Source: Rhizopus arrhizus (taxonomy: Eukaryota > Mucoromycota > Mucoromycetes > Mucorales > Rhizopodaceae). Taken from it: a stretch of 64,000 nt of DNA. Below are positions 1-14,016 of the stretch, piece after piece. The translations under genes and the position numbers were made by a program. The notes below the pieces were generated by a model. The model did no database searches and was not told where the DNA came from. It saw only the letters and a program-made list of their open reading frames with translations. Where the stretch lies: positions 310,001 to 374,000 of the forward strand of contig JAKZZE010000011.1 in NCBI GenBank assembly GCA_024220505.1, given 5' to 3'. Each line of letters begins with the position of its first letter. Positions within the stretch are counted from its first letter, which is position 1.

Positions 1-385
1 TGATACAAAAGGGACGACTCCGATAGATAAGATGCACTAATAAAAAAGTAAGATAAACGAAATTGCTGTTTTTTTTTTTAATACTATTAAAGCAATAAAC
101 ATATTCCTGGACATAATCTTTTTGTATTGACCCGTTCTATCTACGAGTGAAGTCCAATAAGGGAAAGCAAGAGAGGATATAAAAGGTGCTAAGGTATTGT
201 TTAGTAACAAAGTAAACACGTATTGTTTTACATTTACTGATTGAAAAAATAAATCCTATTTTATCATTCCCAAGTCCTAATACTTTTTTATAAAATATAG
301 GTAAAAACATTTGTCCTGATCCGATGCATCCAATACTAAATACATTTAGAAGTTTAAGTCCTAAATAACGAGTGTTGAAGGGCAT
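1..385 (-). CDS. MFS-like transporter, N-terminal part (cut by window edge)
   Basis: Integral membrane protein, probably a major facilitator of the MFS_1-like group. Three coding exons are visible on the minus strand: 385-238, 188-85 and 36 to the window edge, joined in frame by GT-AG introns. The first ATG of the conserved reading (MPFNTRYLGLK) is at 385. The product begins with two hydrophobic helices separated by a short loop (FYKKVLGLGNDKIG), then a segment resembling the MFS loop 2-3 signature (PYWTSLVDRTGQYKKIM). A third helix starts at the edge. The substrate cannot be told. The 3' part lies outside the window, so integrity is unknown. The family call rests on the helix pattern and loop motif. 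Confidence 0.7.
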
Positions 386-521
386 CCAAATAAATGTAAA
401 AAAAGAAAAGGGAGTGCAACATTTTCTCTTTGATAACGCCTTTTTTTTCTTCCCTTTTTTTAATCTCATCCAATCAAAAAAAAAAAAAATCCATAATTTT
501 ATTTTATTTTACAAAAGTCAT

Positions 522-2092
522 TTATTTTAATCCATTTATTAAAGAACCAATACTATTTTGGTCTTGTTGTCCTTGTTGGTTTGAAAAAGGTGGCTGATTA
601 CTTATAAAACCAAAATTATCCACTGAACTATGTAAAGGATGCTGTGATTGATATTGCATATAATTCACAACCGATTCACGATGATGATTGTCTTGCTGTT
701 TGTCACTAGTGTTGTTATTGAATGAATGGTAATTGTATTCAAGTGGTTGTAATGTGTTAGCTTCTTTATCGTTGGTATTGAACGAAGGATAATTATACTC
801 CATTGGTTGTAATGTATTGTCATTATTATGAAGTGGATGAATAGGATTTAGTAGTTGTACCAGATTGGGTGTGGCTAATCTCTCGTTGTTGTTGTGTCTA
901 CTTGCATTATTGTCTATTGCGGATTGTTGATTGTATATATCACTGTTACTGTTATTATCATTGGTGGTAGCAGTTGTAGTTGTAGTATTAATATTTGTTT
1001 CATTACCACCACTATTGTCATTGTTATTGTTGGCAGCAATATCCGGCAACACATGAGGATGACCAAATGAAGTATGAGGAGGAAGATGGCGGTCTTGAAA
1101 AGCGCCGTCATTTTGTAAATCAGGTCGATTGAAGGAATTGGTAGAAGAAGTGGAATAGTGACGATGATGGTGGTAAGATTGACGTGGTTGTGGGATCATG
1201 GGTGTGCTGGGAGAAGGTGTGACGTTGGGCGATATATTGGATGAAAAGTTCTGATTTTGTCCATATAAATTGATATTCGGAGATCTATTATCCATATCTA
1301 GTCTTGGAATAGGATAGACTGGTAAATGCTCATTACGTACTAATTGATCCACATGAGGATGTTCTTGTCCACGAATTGAACCGGCAGACATACTACGATA
1401 AGCATGATAATGACGACTTGATAACTCTGGATCATTTTGATCAAATATAGGTTCTACAAGAGGAGGAACTCTAAAGTTTTGTTTGACGAGTAGTTCGGGT
1501 GATATTTCCAAACTAGCAAGTTCAGGTACAGAAGAAGGTAGGCGCAATCTGTTCTCAAGTACTTCTCTTGGATTATAGTAAGATATCAAATGTTGTGCTA
1601 CTCCATTGACAGTGATAGACATTGTCTTTTTAATTAAACCATCTTCTTTGAATTTATATGAATCTGAGAGAGAACCAATCAGTTGTTTCTCTTTCTGTCG
1701 ATCAATAGATCCATCAAGACTAAAGCTTCTTCCACTTGTTATTGAAGAACTTGATAATTTTTTGTCTCCCGGTATTTTTTTATCCAACTCACGGTAAATA
1801 AGAAAGTTACCTAATATACGAGAAGGAGACCAAACACGACCGTCTGTCCAACGCTTGATACCTACGTATGATAATATACAAGTGAGGAACTCTTTTCTAA
1901 TAAATTCCCTTTTCTTTTTGTACCTGATTCTCTTTCATCAAAGACAAATATTGAACCAGATCGAATTAATTTTCTTTCACGTTCTTGAAGTCGTCTACAT
2001 ATTCTAGGAAGTAAACCTCGTCGACAGCCTTCAAATATTAATAATACGTCTTGAGTTGTTTCAATGTAACCGTGAAAAGTTTCTGCCATCAT
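522..2092 (-). CDS. Gti1/Pac2 (WOPR) family transcription regulator
   Basis: DNA-binding regulator of the fungal WOPR family (Wor1, Ryp1, Sge1, Gti1, Pac2), which controls morphological switching, nutrient-dependent development or virulence programmes in other fungi. Two exons, 2092-1924 and 1861-522, give 502 residues. WOPR box a is at the N terminus (AETFHGYIETTQDVLLIFEG, then CRRGLLPRICRRLQERERKL), running over the splice into KRWTDGRVWSPSRILGNFLI. WOPR box b follows at about residues 108-140 (LIKKTMSITVNGVAQHLISY). The C-terminal 300 residues are low-complexity, rich in Asn, His, Gln and Ser, as usual in this family. The start is the first of two adjacent ATGs (2092 and 2089). Which paralogue it is cannot be decided from the sequence. 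Confidence 0.93.
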
Positions 2093-2666
2093 TTGTTTTT
2101 CTTTTAGATGTCACGCTTAATTTCAAAATTAAACAAGTTCTTCTTTTTTAATAAGCACGTTTAAAAAAAATTACTTACAAAAGTAGAAAAATAAAGAGAA
2201 AGAGAGAAAGAAAAAAAAAAAGAGAAGGAGGCGAGGGGTGGAACCTAAACACAAGACATTAAAAAAAAAATAAGAGAACATGTCACACATTATTCGAAAT
2301 AGAATAAGAACTTTTAAACATTCTTGTATGAAAAATTAAATAGTAAGGATTATTCATTGGCTCTCTGTCTAGTTCTTTCTTATACCAAACCTATTCAATA
2401 GAAAGTGTAGTATTTTATTTTTTCTACAAGTGCGTTTTATAAAGCAATGTCGCATATTTATCATTAAACTCAGATGGATGTATATTGTCCGATTGGGTAC
2501 GGAGATTGTTCTGTGTGTATCCGTAAAAGAAAATAAAAAATAAACAAATAATTAAGCATGCGGTTTGAAGTGTTCTACGTGTTTGCTATATCTTTATTAA
2601 ATACAAAAAGGAAAAGAGAATGGAGGGTATTTGTACAGCGTATTTTTATAGATTAATCAATTACTT
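2093..2666. other. Intergenic, WOPR gene promoter side and hsp60 3' side
   Basis: No coding signal was seen. Purine-rich low-complexity stretches (around 2190-2270) lie just upstream of the WOPR gene and probably form its leader or promoter. The part next to 2666 is the hsp60 3' untranslated region. Confidence 0.5.
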
Positions 2667-4608
<1,942 letters not shown>

Positions 4609-4639
4609 TTAAATAAATCTTCTTGACCCCGGACGACTT

Positions 4640-4662
4640 GAATTTGGTAGAAAGGCCTAGAA
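4640..4662 (-). promoter_or_regulatory. Candidate step-type heat-shock element of hsp60
   Basis: GAA triplets occur at 4640-4642, 4650-4652 and 4660-4662, exactly 10 bases apart (TTC on the coding strand), 92-114 bases before the hsp60 ATG. This matches the step-type arrangement of pentameric HSF units known from yeast. It was judged by eye only; no binding data. Confidence 0.5.
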
Positions 4663-5843
4663 ACAGTGGCTTAGTTTTCAGTTACCAGTTAATGCAAAAG
4701 CAATTTTTTCTTTTTATATTTGACAGCAAACAAGAGATTAATGAGATGTTGAACAATTTATAAGACTCATTCTTACAGTTCTTCTTATTGCGCAGAATAA
4801 TGCTATATTGTTTTTGTTCTTTTGTATTCTCTCATCAACTTTTTTTTTTTTTCCCACAATGCTTGGTTTCTGAAGGGGAGCTTCAATTTACGGAAAAAAG
4901 AATACAAACGTTCCATGCTTTTATAGTTAATTTAAACAAGCAAAAGAAAGAGAGAGTTTCTATAAAGTAGTTCTTCAAAGTAAGTCCATGAGAAATTATC
5001 TTGTAGGACTTGGTATCCTTTTTTTTTTCTTTCGCAGCTGAACTTTTTATACAGAGATTCAATATTATAATAACGCTATAGTAAGCATGCTATTGATATG
5101 AATTATAACACTTTTAAATAAAAAAAAGGACTGTGTATTGGATTGGGTATGCTCTTTTTCTTTTGTTCTTTATGTTAAAAATTGATCACATATTACCATG
5201 AGCGGGTATCACTTGTTTGACACTTTGGATAGTTGATTTATAAACATAAACAATTACAGAAGCTTTATGAGCCTATGCCCAAATCTGTTTAATTAAACAG
5301 TTCAATTAAAGAATCATAACAACAAAAGCATATGATGGAACTTGAGTAAGTTATTGAACAAAAAAGGGCGCAGTAAAAATAGAGTCTACCAATAATAAAC
5401 ATTTGATTCATCAGTTATCGCTGCGGATTTGATTGATATTTCATTCTTTGTATTAGTTGTAAGAAATAGAGCTTTTTTCTCGAGAGTATAATAAGATACA
5501 TGTTTAATATTAGGAATCATTGTATATATGTGTAACAGGGTCCGATAAGATTAGGTAATGCATTAAAAAATGTCAAACCTATCATATGAAGTAACTAAAC
5601 AATGACGGTAAACCTTTTTCACTCTCAACTTTTTTTTTTTTTTTTTTCTTTTTCTTTTTTTTTTTGTTTTTTGGTTTTTCCCTTTCTCTTCCTTTCTTTT
5701 AAAAGAAAACAAATATGGCTTCACAAAACATCAACATTGCATTCAAACATAATTCAACGTAAGCCACAGAAAAACAACCCAAAAAAAAAAGACTGATTTT
5801 TTAAAAAAAAAATAGCAACAACAATGGAACTGGAGCAACTGCC
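4663..5843. other. Intergenic between hsp60 and the Sfp1-like gene (divergent)
   Basis: About 1.2 kb shared upstream region of two divergent genes. It contains several T-rich tracts (for example 5630-5670) and no reading frame with recognisable composition. The pyrimidine tract at 5630-5700 probably belongs to the core promoter or leader of the downstream gene. Confidence 0.5.
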
Positions 5844-6695
5844 ATGTCTTACTCACCTTCTTCACATACCATGCCGGCTATTTTTCAACATAGAGATAGC
5901 TTTGTTCACCAAAGAGAATTAGAATCAAATTTTTGCAGCGATCTAATCTGTTGTGGGTCACATATAAAAGATCTTCATGAATTACTTCACCATTATGAAG
6001 AACATCACCATGCACCAATAGTCGAAGAACCAGCCGAACCAAAACAAAACGATCCTCCTCCTCCTCCTCCTCCACAGCCAATGGAAGATATCGAGACTTT
6101 CCCTATTCCACTTACCACGGCTCATGAAACTGTTTCAGTTGCTCCGCTGCTAAGAAGTTTTGGAAGTTTTCGAGACGAGGAGGAGCCCAGCAACAAAGGG
6201 ACAGCAAGTGCTGGTTCAATGAGCCCTAGTAGAAACAAAAAAGTAGTTGTTAGTCACACAGAAGAGATTTTAAAGCAAGCGCTGCCCAATTTAATGAATT
6301 CTGATAGTAGCGGTGAGCATGGGCCTGATCTGCGCTTTTTTAGTTCAGAAGTGTTGTATCAGACATGCGGTAAGTAGTAAATAAATGCCTTACGACAAGG
6401 AAACTTATTTTGTGTTGTAGATGATGGACAGGATAAACCTTATAAATGCCAAATAGCAGGGTGTGATAAAGCATACAAGAATGCTAATGGTTTAAAGTAT
6501 CATCGTATGCATGGCCATTCAGAAGAAGATGAATTAAAAGATGCTCAAAAGCCTTATGTATGCACTATTGGTTATTGTAATAAGCGATACAAAAACTTGA
6601 ATGGGCTCAAGTACCATATTGAACATTCACATATCGCTAAATTAAAGCAACAATCATTAGATATACAACCCTGGCAAGCATTCTCTAATCACTAA
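5844..6695 (+). CDS. Sfp1-like C2H2 zinc-finger transcription factor
   Basis: Probable nuclear transcription factor of the Sfp1 type (in yeast, a regulator of ribosome biogenesis and cell-size genes downstream of nutrient signalling). Two exons, 5844-6369 and 6421-6695, encode 266 residues. An atypical finger lies near the N terminus (FCSDLICCGSHIKDLHELLH then HYEEHH), the place and form of the first Sfp1 finger. After a Pro-rich, Ser-rich linker come two C-terminal fingers, YKCQIAGCDKAYKNANGLKY with HRMHGH and YVCTIGYCNKRYKNLNGLKY with HIEHSH. The repeated YKN-NGLKYH is the diagnostic family feature. An out-of-frame ATG in strong context (5824) precedes the start and overlaps it. Confidence 0.85.
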
Positions 6696-8007
6696 TAAAT
6701 ACTTTTTCTTGCTTTTTTTATTTTGCACAAATCAAGAGAAACACCAATGTTACTCTGACTGTATGTATATTATTGTTCTTTTTTTCTAAAATTGAATCAT
6801 AATAATGGAAATAATAAATGTAAAATAACCTTTCATCAATCTTATCTTTAAAATGAAGATCAGCTTGTTTAGGAAATCTGACTGACAAAGTCTCATTTAG
6901 TAATGCCACGAATATATGCATTATAATTGTTATGTATGTGTGCTATTAAATTTACATTAGAAAGTAAATATTAGACTATTTTGTATTTTGTAATTTACTT
7001 TATTACTTGCAAAGATGAATAAAAAAAAAAATAAAAATAAAAAATTGCTTTAGCTTATGCATCAATTTGTATTAAAATCCATCTACCCTCAGCAACTATT
7101 ATTGGAGTAAAGTTACAAAAGTAACTATGTTGGAACAAGCGCATTATAATACAAGATACAAAATAAAATCTACCTCAAGAGCCTAGAAGATCAAGAAGCG
7201 AATTCATTGGTAACATTATTAAATAAACCACACTATCAGAAAACATCAAGAGAATAAAATAGTAAAGTACATTTTCTTTTTATAAAGATTGATTGAATAC
7301 TTGACAAAAAGAAAAAACTTTTTTTTTATACATGAATATAGCTTGTTTGGAGATAAACTAACAAAATTGTTTTCTTAGCGCCAGATAAAATAAAAATATT
7401 CAAGTCTGATTATCATCTGAAACCAAAAGAGAGAACGTATATAATGCAATTGGCTTGATTCGTATTGTAATACATTTTGAGAGACAAATTGTACCTGAAA
7501 AACCATTCAAGTAATATCTGAGCAATTTCTCTTGTCTTTTTGCTAAGAAACATGTGAAAAAATGCCAAGAGATGGGAAATAAGAGAGTATAGCATATGGT
7601 GGGCTTATAATTGAATAAAGTAAATCTGAATGATAAGTAATCTATATATTTAGCCCCTCTTTATTGTGCATATCTATCAGTTTCAAATGGCATATACACA
7701 ATGAGTACAATGCTCTTTTTATTATTAAGACCATATTCCTTTCTCTCTTCAATTGAGGCTTGTCTGTGAAACTAACTAAGCATTTGTTGAATAAAACATT
7801 GATTGAAATGTTTTACAAAGATGACATCAAGAAACAAAAACATTATAGAATGGCCCGATAGAAAGAAACAGATATCAAGCAAAATACCTGACTGTATAAA
7901 CCGTTTAAATAGCCGGATACCCGCTTAAAAAGGAAAAAAGTTTATTTCCCGGAGAGTTTATCCTTTTTTTTTTTCTTTTTCTTTTACTTTTTTTTTTTTT
8001 TAATAAA
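6696..8007. other. Intergenic, 1.3 kb
   Basis: AT-rich DNA with no supported gene. Short frames here lack homology-like composition. A T-rich tract (7960-8000) immediately precedes the RasGEF start codon. Confidence 0.5.
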
Positions 8008-10302
8008 ATGGAAAATGAGTCAATAGAAGAATCTATTTCTTTAGCTATTCAACTAGAAGAAAAGGGACAAATTAAAGTAAATAGAAATAGAATTGTTTTT
8101 TAATATATGTTTTAACCCTGAAATACTATTAACACTAGGACGCTTACTTCTCTTTTACTTCATTAAGTCAAAAAGCAATTCAGTCATTAACAGAAGTGAA
8201 ATTTGTACATTCATGTAAATAAGAGAGAAACAGTCAGTTATCAAATGAAACACAAGCTAAATTATTTTATTAGCCATTATATCCAGTCCTAAGCAGCATG
8301 CTATTCTTATTTCAACAATAAAGTCATGTTTAAATCACATCGAATACATTATCGAAACTCACTCACCCAAGGCAATAAGCAGACAAACTACCGGTGACTC
8401 CAAGGGTCCTCCTCCACCACTACCGCCAAAACCATCAAGAATACAAAAACCACTTGTACCACCCAAGCCTGCTCGTGTTGCTCGACCTTCTTCGACAATT
8501 ACAGCAAATAAAAAGGAACAAATAGGGATAAATGGTAATCGCTTTAATAATGCAATCGGAATAAACATAATGTTCCTAATGCATTTTGATTAGAAAACTC
8601 GATGACGAGCGATAATACAATAGTTAAACCACGTGTAAATTTTAGTAATAACATCAGTCGACCTATCAGTCTACCATTATCTGGTCAACAACCTCAATCC
8701 AATTTATACAATACCAGACCACAGACTGAATACTCGAGCGATATTTACCATGCTGCTAATAGGACTGTTTCTATTGTAGCTGAGGGGGAAGTTGACCCTA
8801 ATTATCTTGTGCCAGCACAGACAAATGCAGGTGACAGCTTAACCCCAGCCACCGTCTCCTCAATGAATACAGATCATATCCCTCTTATCCCAGCTCCGCC
8901 TTTACTCACCACACATCGTGATTTACAGTCTAAATTAGATGATTTGGAAGAGAAAGTCAGAAAATGTCGAATGCGAAAACAGAGTATCAAGGAAGGGAAA
9001 GCATATCAATTGGAAAATATGACAGAGGAAAGTTTGGATCAAATGATTGCACAGTACCTTCGACTTATTGCAGAAATTAAAGTCACATTGAATAGCGTAC
9101 GAACAACATATATAAGTGCTGCCACGATACCAACTGTGCTTCAATTTCAAGCCCACATCATTGCCTATCAGCTTACATTAATTGAATCTTCGATATTTAA
9201 TGCAATACCTCCGCGTGCTTTGCTAGAGCATTCGTCCAAGCATCCTCATTCTCGTATTGTAGCATCCACTGATTTCTTTAATTACGTCACCCGTTGCATA
9301 GAGCATTCTATATTATTACCGCAAGAAGCATCCGTACGTGCACAACTCATTCACTATTGGATTAAAGTAGCTTCTCGCTGCTTAGATGTAAATAACTATC
9401 AAACACTCAAAGCAATTATATCTGCATTAAACACACCGCCTGTGCAACGACTCAAGCGAACCTGGTCTTATATTCCAAAAAAGAGTTCAGTCAAGTTGGA
9501 CGCTTTAAATGATTTAATGTCCGAAGCAAACAACTACGGTGCTTACCGTGAACATATGGGTATGGTTAACACAGCCGTTGTCAATGGAAAGAGTGTTCAG
9601 TTGATTCGTGACGAACACTTTTCAAGACCTACTGTCCCCTTCTTGGGTACCTTTATTCATGACATCACATATCTTTTGGCTGCCTATAAATCAAATCCTG
9701 CATCAGGCATTATGCCACCAGAACAAGAGCCCAGGATTCAAGAAGTCCTTAGTACCGTGGAACGGTTTCAAACGGGTCCTAGATATACACCTCATATGCC
9801 TATCTCACTACTGAAATCGTCTCAGAAGCATCATTTTAGACCTGCCATCTCCAATGCACTTCACCGCGGTGCTTCTCGTATACAACGTATCAGTGGTGGC
9901 AACATATTTGGCTTTGATTCGAGCAATAATAGTAGCAGTAGCGGTATTAGCTCATCTAGTTTGAGCTTGTCAAGTGATAAAGAGGGTGATGATGAAGATA
10001 GCAACTTGGAAGAGCAACAAAGGATGGCTACTCAATATATCTTGATGCGGCCCTGGGTGAGTCAGAACACAGTGGATGAACTCAGCACGCTGCGTGAACC
10101 ACCTCAGATGAAAAACAATAGTATACATGGCTCTCGCAGCAACAGTAATGGACCTACTAGCTCCATTAGCATGAACCGTACAAGTTCCATGTTTAGCAAT
10201 GCAAGTTCTAATGTTCGTTTTAGTACTGGTTCTACATCTCTCAATACCATGAGTGGTAGTGGAGGAGATAGTCGACCAGGAAGCATGGATGGCTACACTT
10301 AG
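8008..10302 (+). CDS. RasGEF-domain protein with N-terminal helical module
   Basis: Guanine-nucleotide exchange factor for a Ras-type GTPase, acting at membranes. Four exons (8008-8076, 8139-8214, 8274-8534, 8594-10302) give 704 residues; the start ATG lies just after a T tract. Residues 1 to about 75 form a helical module (ESIEESISLAIQLEEKGQIK onward) that resembles an MIT-like hairpin. A Pro-rich stretch (PPPPLPPKP, later VPPKPARV) could bind SH3 domains. The RasGEF catalytic region starts near residue 310 (FQAHIIAYQLTLIESSIFNA) and includes HYWIKVASRCLDVNNYQTLK and PTVPFLGTFIHDITYL. The tail is Ser-rich and acidic. No separate N-terminal RasGEF_N box was identified. The Ras partner is unknown. 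Confidence 0.88.
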
Positions 10303-10465
10303 TTTTACTGTTGTAAGCACTTTTTGATCATTTAATAATAGCAAGAAACAAGCAAAATATACCAAGAATACGATTTAGTCATTTAAATCTTTTGTATCAA
10401 TAAACCGGCCCTGTTGCGCTATATATTATCACAAACAACATTTAATAGAAACCGTTTCATGTTAA

Positions 10466-10522
<57 letters not shown>

Positions 10523-11236
10523 TGTATAGCTTTTTACCTTGTTAAATTTACTTTTGTTAATGAAACTGTAAATATGCAGATTTTGATTTTTGACTCCGAA
10601 GGTAAATAGAAATCTAATGCAAGGTTTAAAATTTAAAATTGAAAGGTGCATTAAATTTAAGACATGCTTTAATTTTAAAGCATACTACAAAATGCATAAA
10701 CACCTTACACAGTCAAACACTTAACGACTTCACTTATGACATATTTCTGATTATTTTTAAATAACTGCCATTCAAAGCAATTTTCTTTTATTATTTTACT
10801 AACCATCAAGAATAAGTCAAGTCCCTTGAAGCCAGTTATCTTCATTGCATCTCCTTTAAAGCTGATATCAAGATTGACCTAATTTAAGCAAGATCTGGTG
10901 GTCACCCCTATCAATAAAATGTTCAACTTTAAATTTACTTTATATCCAATACTATTTTAAACTCTACAAATACACAAGGCCTAAACAGAAAACAAGCTGT
11001 TACAGTACAGTTATCTTTAAAAAAAAGTTCAAAAATAGCCTAAAATCAATACAAAAGGAAACATTAAATGCTCATGTACAGCATAAAGCAAAACAAATGA
11101 GAAATGGTTTTAGATCACTCATGTTTTATATTTAAAAATAGGCTAAAGATCAATAAAAAGAAACAAAGTACAGTTAAAAGATCAATGGTTTCAAACTAAT
11201 ATGTCTCTTTTATTTTAGAGTAAAATCTTTTTTTTT
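10303..11236. other. Intergenic between two convergent genes, with a T54 run
   Basis: Contains an uninterrupted T run at 10468-10521 about 165 bases beyond the RasGEF stop codon. Otherwise AT-rich with no supported gene. Confidence 0.6.
10468..10521 (+). repeat. T54 homopolymer
   Basis: An uninterrupted T run downstream of the RasGEF gene. Its length is subject to sequencing and assembly error. Confidence 0.9.
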
Positions 11237-12362
11237 TTATTCGTCAGTTGGTCCTTTTGGTTCTTCAGGTTTGTCATTGGATTCCGCTTGAATAGAAAAT
11301 AAAATTTAGTATAAATGCTCATCTAGGCATTTTTTTTTTTTTTTTTCAGTTACCTTCTTGAAGATCTGAAGTCCACAAAGTCAAGTTATCTCTTAATAGT
11401 TGCATAATTAAAGTAGAGTCCTTGTAAGATTCTTCACTCAAAGTGTCAAGCTCGGCAATAGCATCATCAAAGGCTTGCTTGGCCAAATGACAAGCACGGT
11501 CAGGTGAATTCAAGATTTCGTAATAAAAGACAGAAAAGTTCAAAGCAAGGCCGAGTCGAATAGGATGAGTTGTGGCCAACTCAACTTGAGCAACCTCAGT
11601 AGCTTTCTTATAAGCTTCATGAGCCAAATTAGCAGCATTTTTACGTTCATCGCCAGTAGCATATTCAGCTACGTAACGATGATAATCACCTTTCCTATAT
11701 AATTAAGAATAGTATGTCAAGTTCATATGCTAATTAAATATGAAAGTATAACCTACATCTTGTAATAAAAGACCTTGGCTTCACCGTCACCTGCAGCAGG
11801 AATTAAATGATCGGATAAGAGAGCCAAGATATCAGCACAAACTTCATAAAGTTCCTCTTCAATCTTATTTCTGTATTCTTTAATTTTTGTAACTTGAGTC
11901 TCATGGCCTTTGCTTTCTTCTTTTTGCTCAATGGATGAAACAATTCTCCATGAAGCACGACGAGCACCAATCACATTTTTGTACGCGACAGATAAGAGAT
12001 TTCGTTCTTCTACTGTTAAATCGACGCCCATCTGATCATAAAATATGAGCATAATTTCCTTTTTCTTCTTATTCAAATAAATTTTACCTTTGCAACGTCC
12101 TTCATAAAAGAAACCATTTCTATAATATTGTGTTATTTAATATCTGTCTTTCTTTTTAAACTATTTATTAACCTACCATCATAACGTTCTGCTTGTTCAG
12201 CAATCTTTGCCATGTAAACCTTTTTTAAAAAAAAGAAGTTGTTAATTATTCACTCTCATCTGTAATTAGTCAAACTATTATTACTTTGTCTGTACGTTCC
12301 TATTAAAGACAGTTAACCTCTATATTTACTCTTATTTAGCTTATAATACTTACAGTAGTCAT
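11237..12362 (-). CDS. 14-3-3 protein
   Basis: Dimeric phosphoserine/phosphothreonine-binding adaptor of the 14-3-3 family. Six exons: 12362-12354, 12219-12177, 12119-12088, 12031-11757, 11694-11354, 11286-11237, total 249 residues. The first coding exon is only nine bases (Met-Thr-Thr), inferred because the conserved [16 protein letters not shown] reading begins directly after an acceptor and needs an upstream start. Family motifs include [20 protein letters not shown], the ligand-groove segment [16 protein letters not shown], and [40 protein letters not shown]. The variable tail ends GPTDE. A start at the internal Met (12213) is possible but would lose two conserved residues. Confidence 0.95.
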
Positions 12363-12749
12363 TATTATTTAGTTTTTCTTAAAAAAATAAAGAGGATAAG
12401 AAGAAAGAAAAAGAACAAACAGAATAAAGGGCAATAAAAAAGACACAGCGACAGTGACGTATGCTTCGCGTCGGTATTTAAATAGAAATGGCGCTATGCT
12501 CACGCATAGTCTTTTGATAAGAAATCTATTCAAGCCAATTGCAACATCTTCATAAAAGGATTTTATTCTGAAACAAATTTGATTATATTGGATGATTTTA
12601 ATATCTTATCTTTTAATGCCACAATAAAATATGGGCTTCAATTTTTAATTAAAATGGCGGGGAATCATAAATCGTTATGCAGATGAAGGAAATCCTTGTA
12701 GCTCAATATTTATTAAAGTGATAATAATCATAATACAGAAATTGACTTT

Positions 12750-12783
<34 letters not shown>

Positions 12784-14016
12784 GAATCATGTACAAACAA
12801 ATGCTCTCAAAAGCAATTAGCGGAATTTTATTTTGAAGACTTATTCATACATCATTAATTCTACAAATTAAGTATTATTTTAGGACGATGATTTAAAGTT
12901 GCTAATTTTCAATCTTCAGCATAAATCATCAATTCTTGATAAGTAATATTGAACGCTTGAATCACATTCTTATTAATTTGTAGCTTTGTCATTACTAGTA
13001 CTTCTATTGAATAATAAGAGATAAAACTTGTTAAAAAGTCAGTATGTGTTATAAAACTTATTAAGTATATATGAATGTTATATTTAAAGCATCGAATTAG
13101 GGAATTGAGCATTAAATAAACAAACAAGTCAAACATGGATAGGCATTTATTTATCAAAAAATATTTACGTAAACCAAAATGACAGACATACTATAAGGCA
13201 TCTAGAAGACATCCATTGGTAAAAAAGCGTACAAAAGACGAATAATAAAAGGGCTAAAATTACGAGGAAGAGAAAATAAAAATGTTGACTGGTGTTTTTG
13301 GTGCCATTGAATTAATGAGAATTTGTAGTATTGATAAGTTTTGCTGCTTTTCTTGAGAAATTAGGAATTCGGATAGGTATAGTTGCTACATAGTTGAGTC
13401 TTTGAGTTTGCTTGAACGAGGATAATGCTGTAGTTGGACTCTATATTGATTTCAACATCTCGTTCAAGTGAACGAAGAAAAAGATAGCATCCACAAACCG
13501 AATGAAAAGCATTGCATAAAAATTACTAATTAACTGCTGTAATAGTGTTTTTATAATATAGACTTAGTCTCAGAAAGCTTAAAGCGTGTAAATAGTTGCT
13601 CTTTTGCTATAAAACCGCCTATTAGGATGCATTCATGTTGAGTATAGCCTTCTCTATAATAATTTTTATAATAAAAACTTTTTTTTTAATTTTTGGAGAA
13701 GAATCGTACTGCTTCCTGTTTGATTTGGCTAAATTGCGTATTAGAGCTGTTAAGTGGTTCTAGACTTTTTTATTTTAAATTATAGATTTCACATGAGTAT
13801 CTGATTTAATTATAGCAATATAGGGTTTCCATGATTTATATGTTTAGTAGAGCTATTGTACTAACAAAGATGATGGTCATTGTTCCTGAAAAACAAGAGG
13901 TCGACGCGGAAAATCAAATTTGTATCCAAACGCTACACGGTCACTTTTTTTTTAAAAAAAAAAGAGCGCGTCAAATTTTAACTTTTGTCTTTATTGGCTT
14001 CAAAAAAAATAGCAAA
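12363..14016. other. Intergenic, 1.65 kb, with a T23-A14 hairpin-forming tract
   Basis: Upstream of two divergent genes. A T run followed directly by an A run (12747-12783) could fold on itself. Short frames near 12.9-13.2 kb have no recognisable composition. Confidence 0.5.
12747..12783 (+). repeat. T23-A14 self-complementary tract
   Basis: T run followed without spacer by an A run, able to form a cruciform or hairpin. Confidence 0.85.

Noticed and set aside
10457..10651. Frame rich in Lys from the T54 run, and similar ones at 30679-31023
   Set aside because: Products of homopolymer runs, not genes.
12909..13157. Minus-strand 82-codon frame
   Set aside because: AT-driven composition (Ile, Leu, Asn, Tyr), no start context or family pattern.
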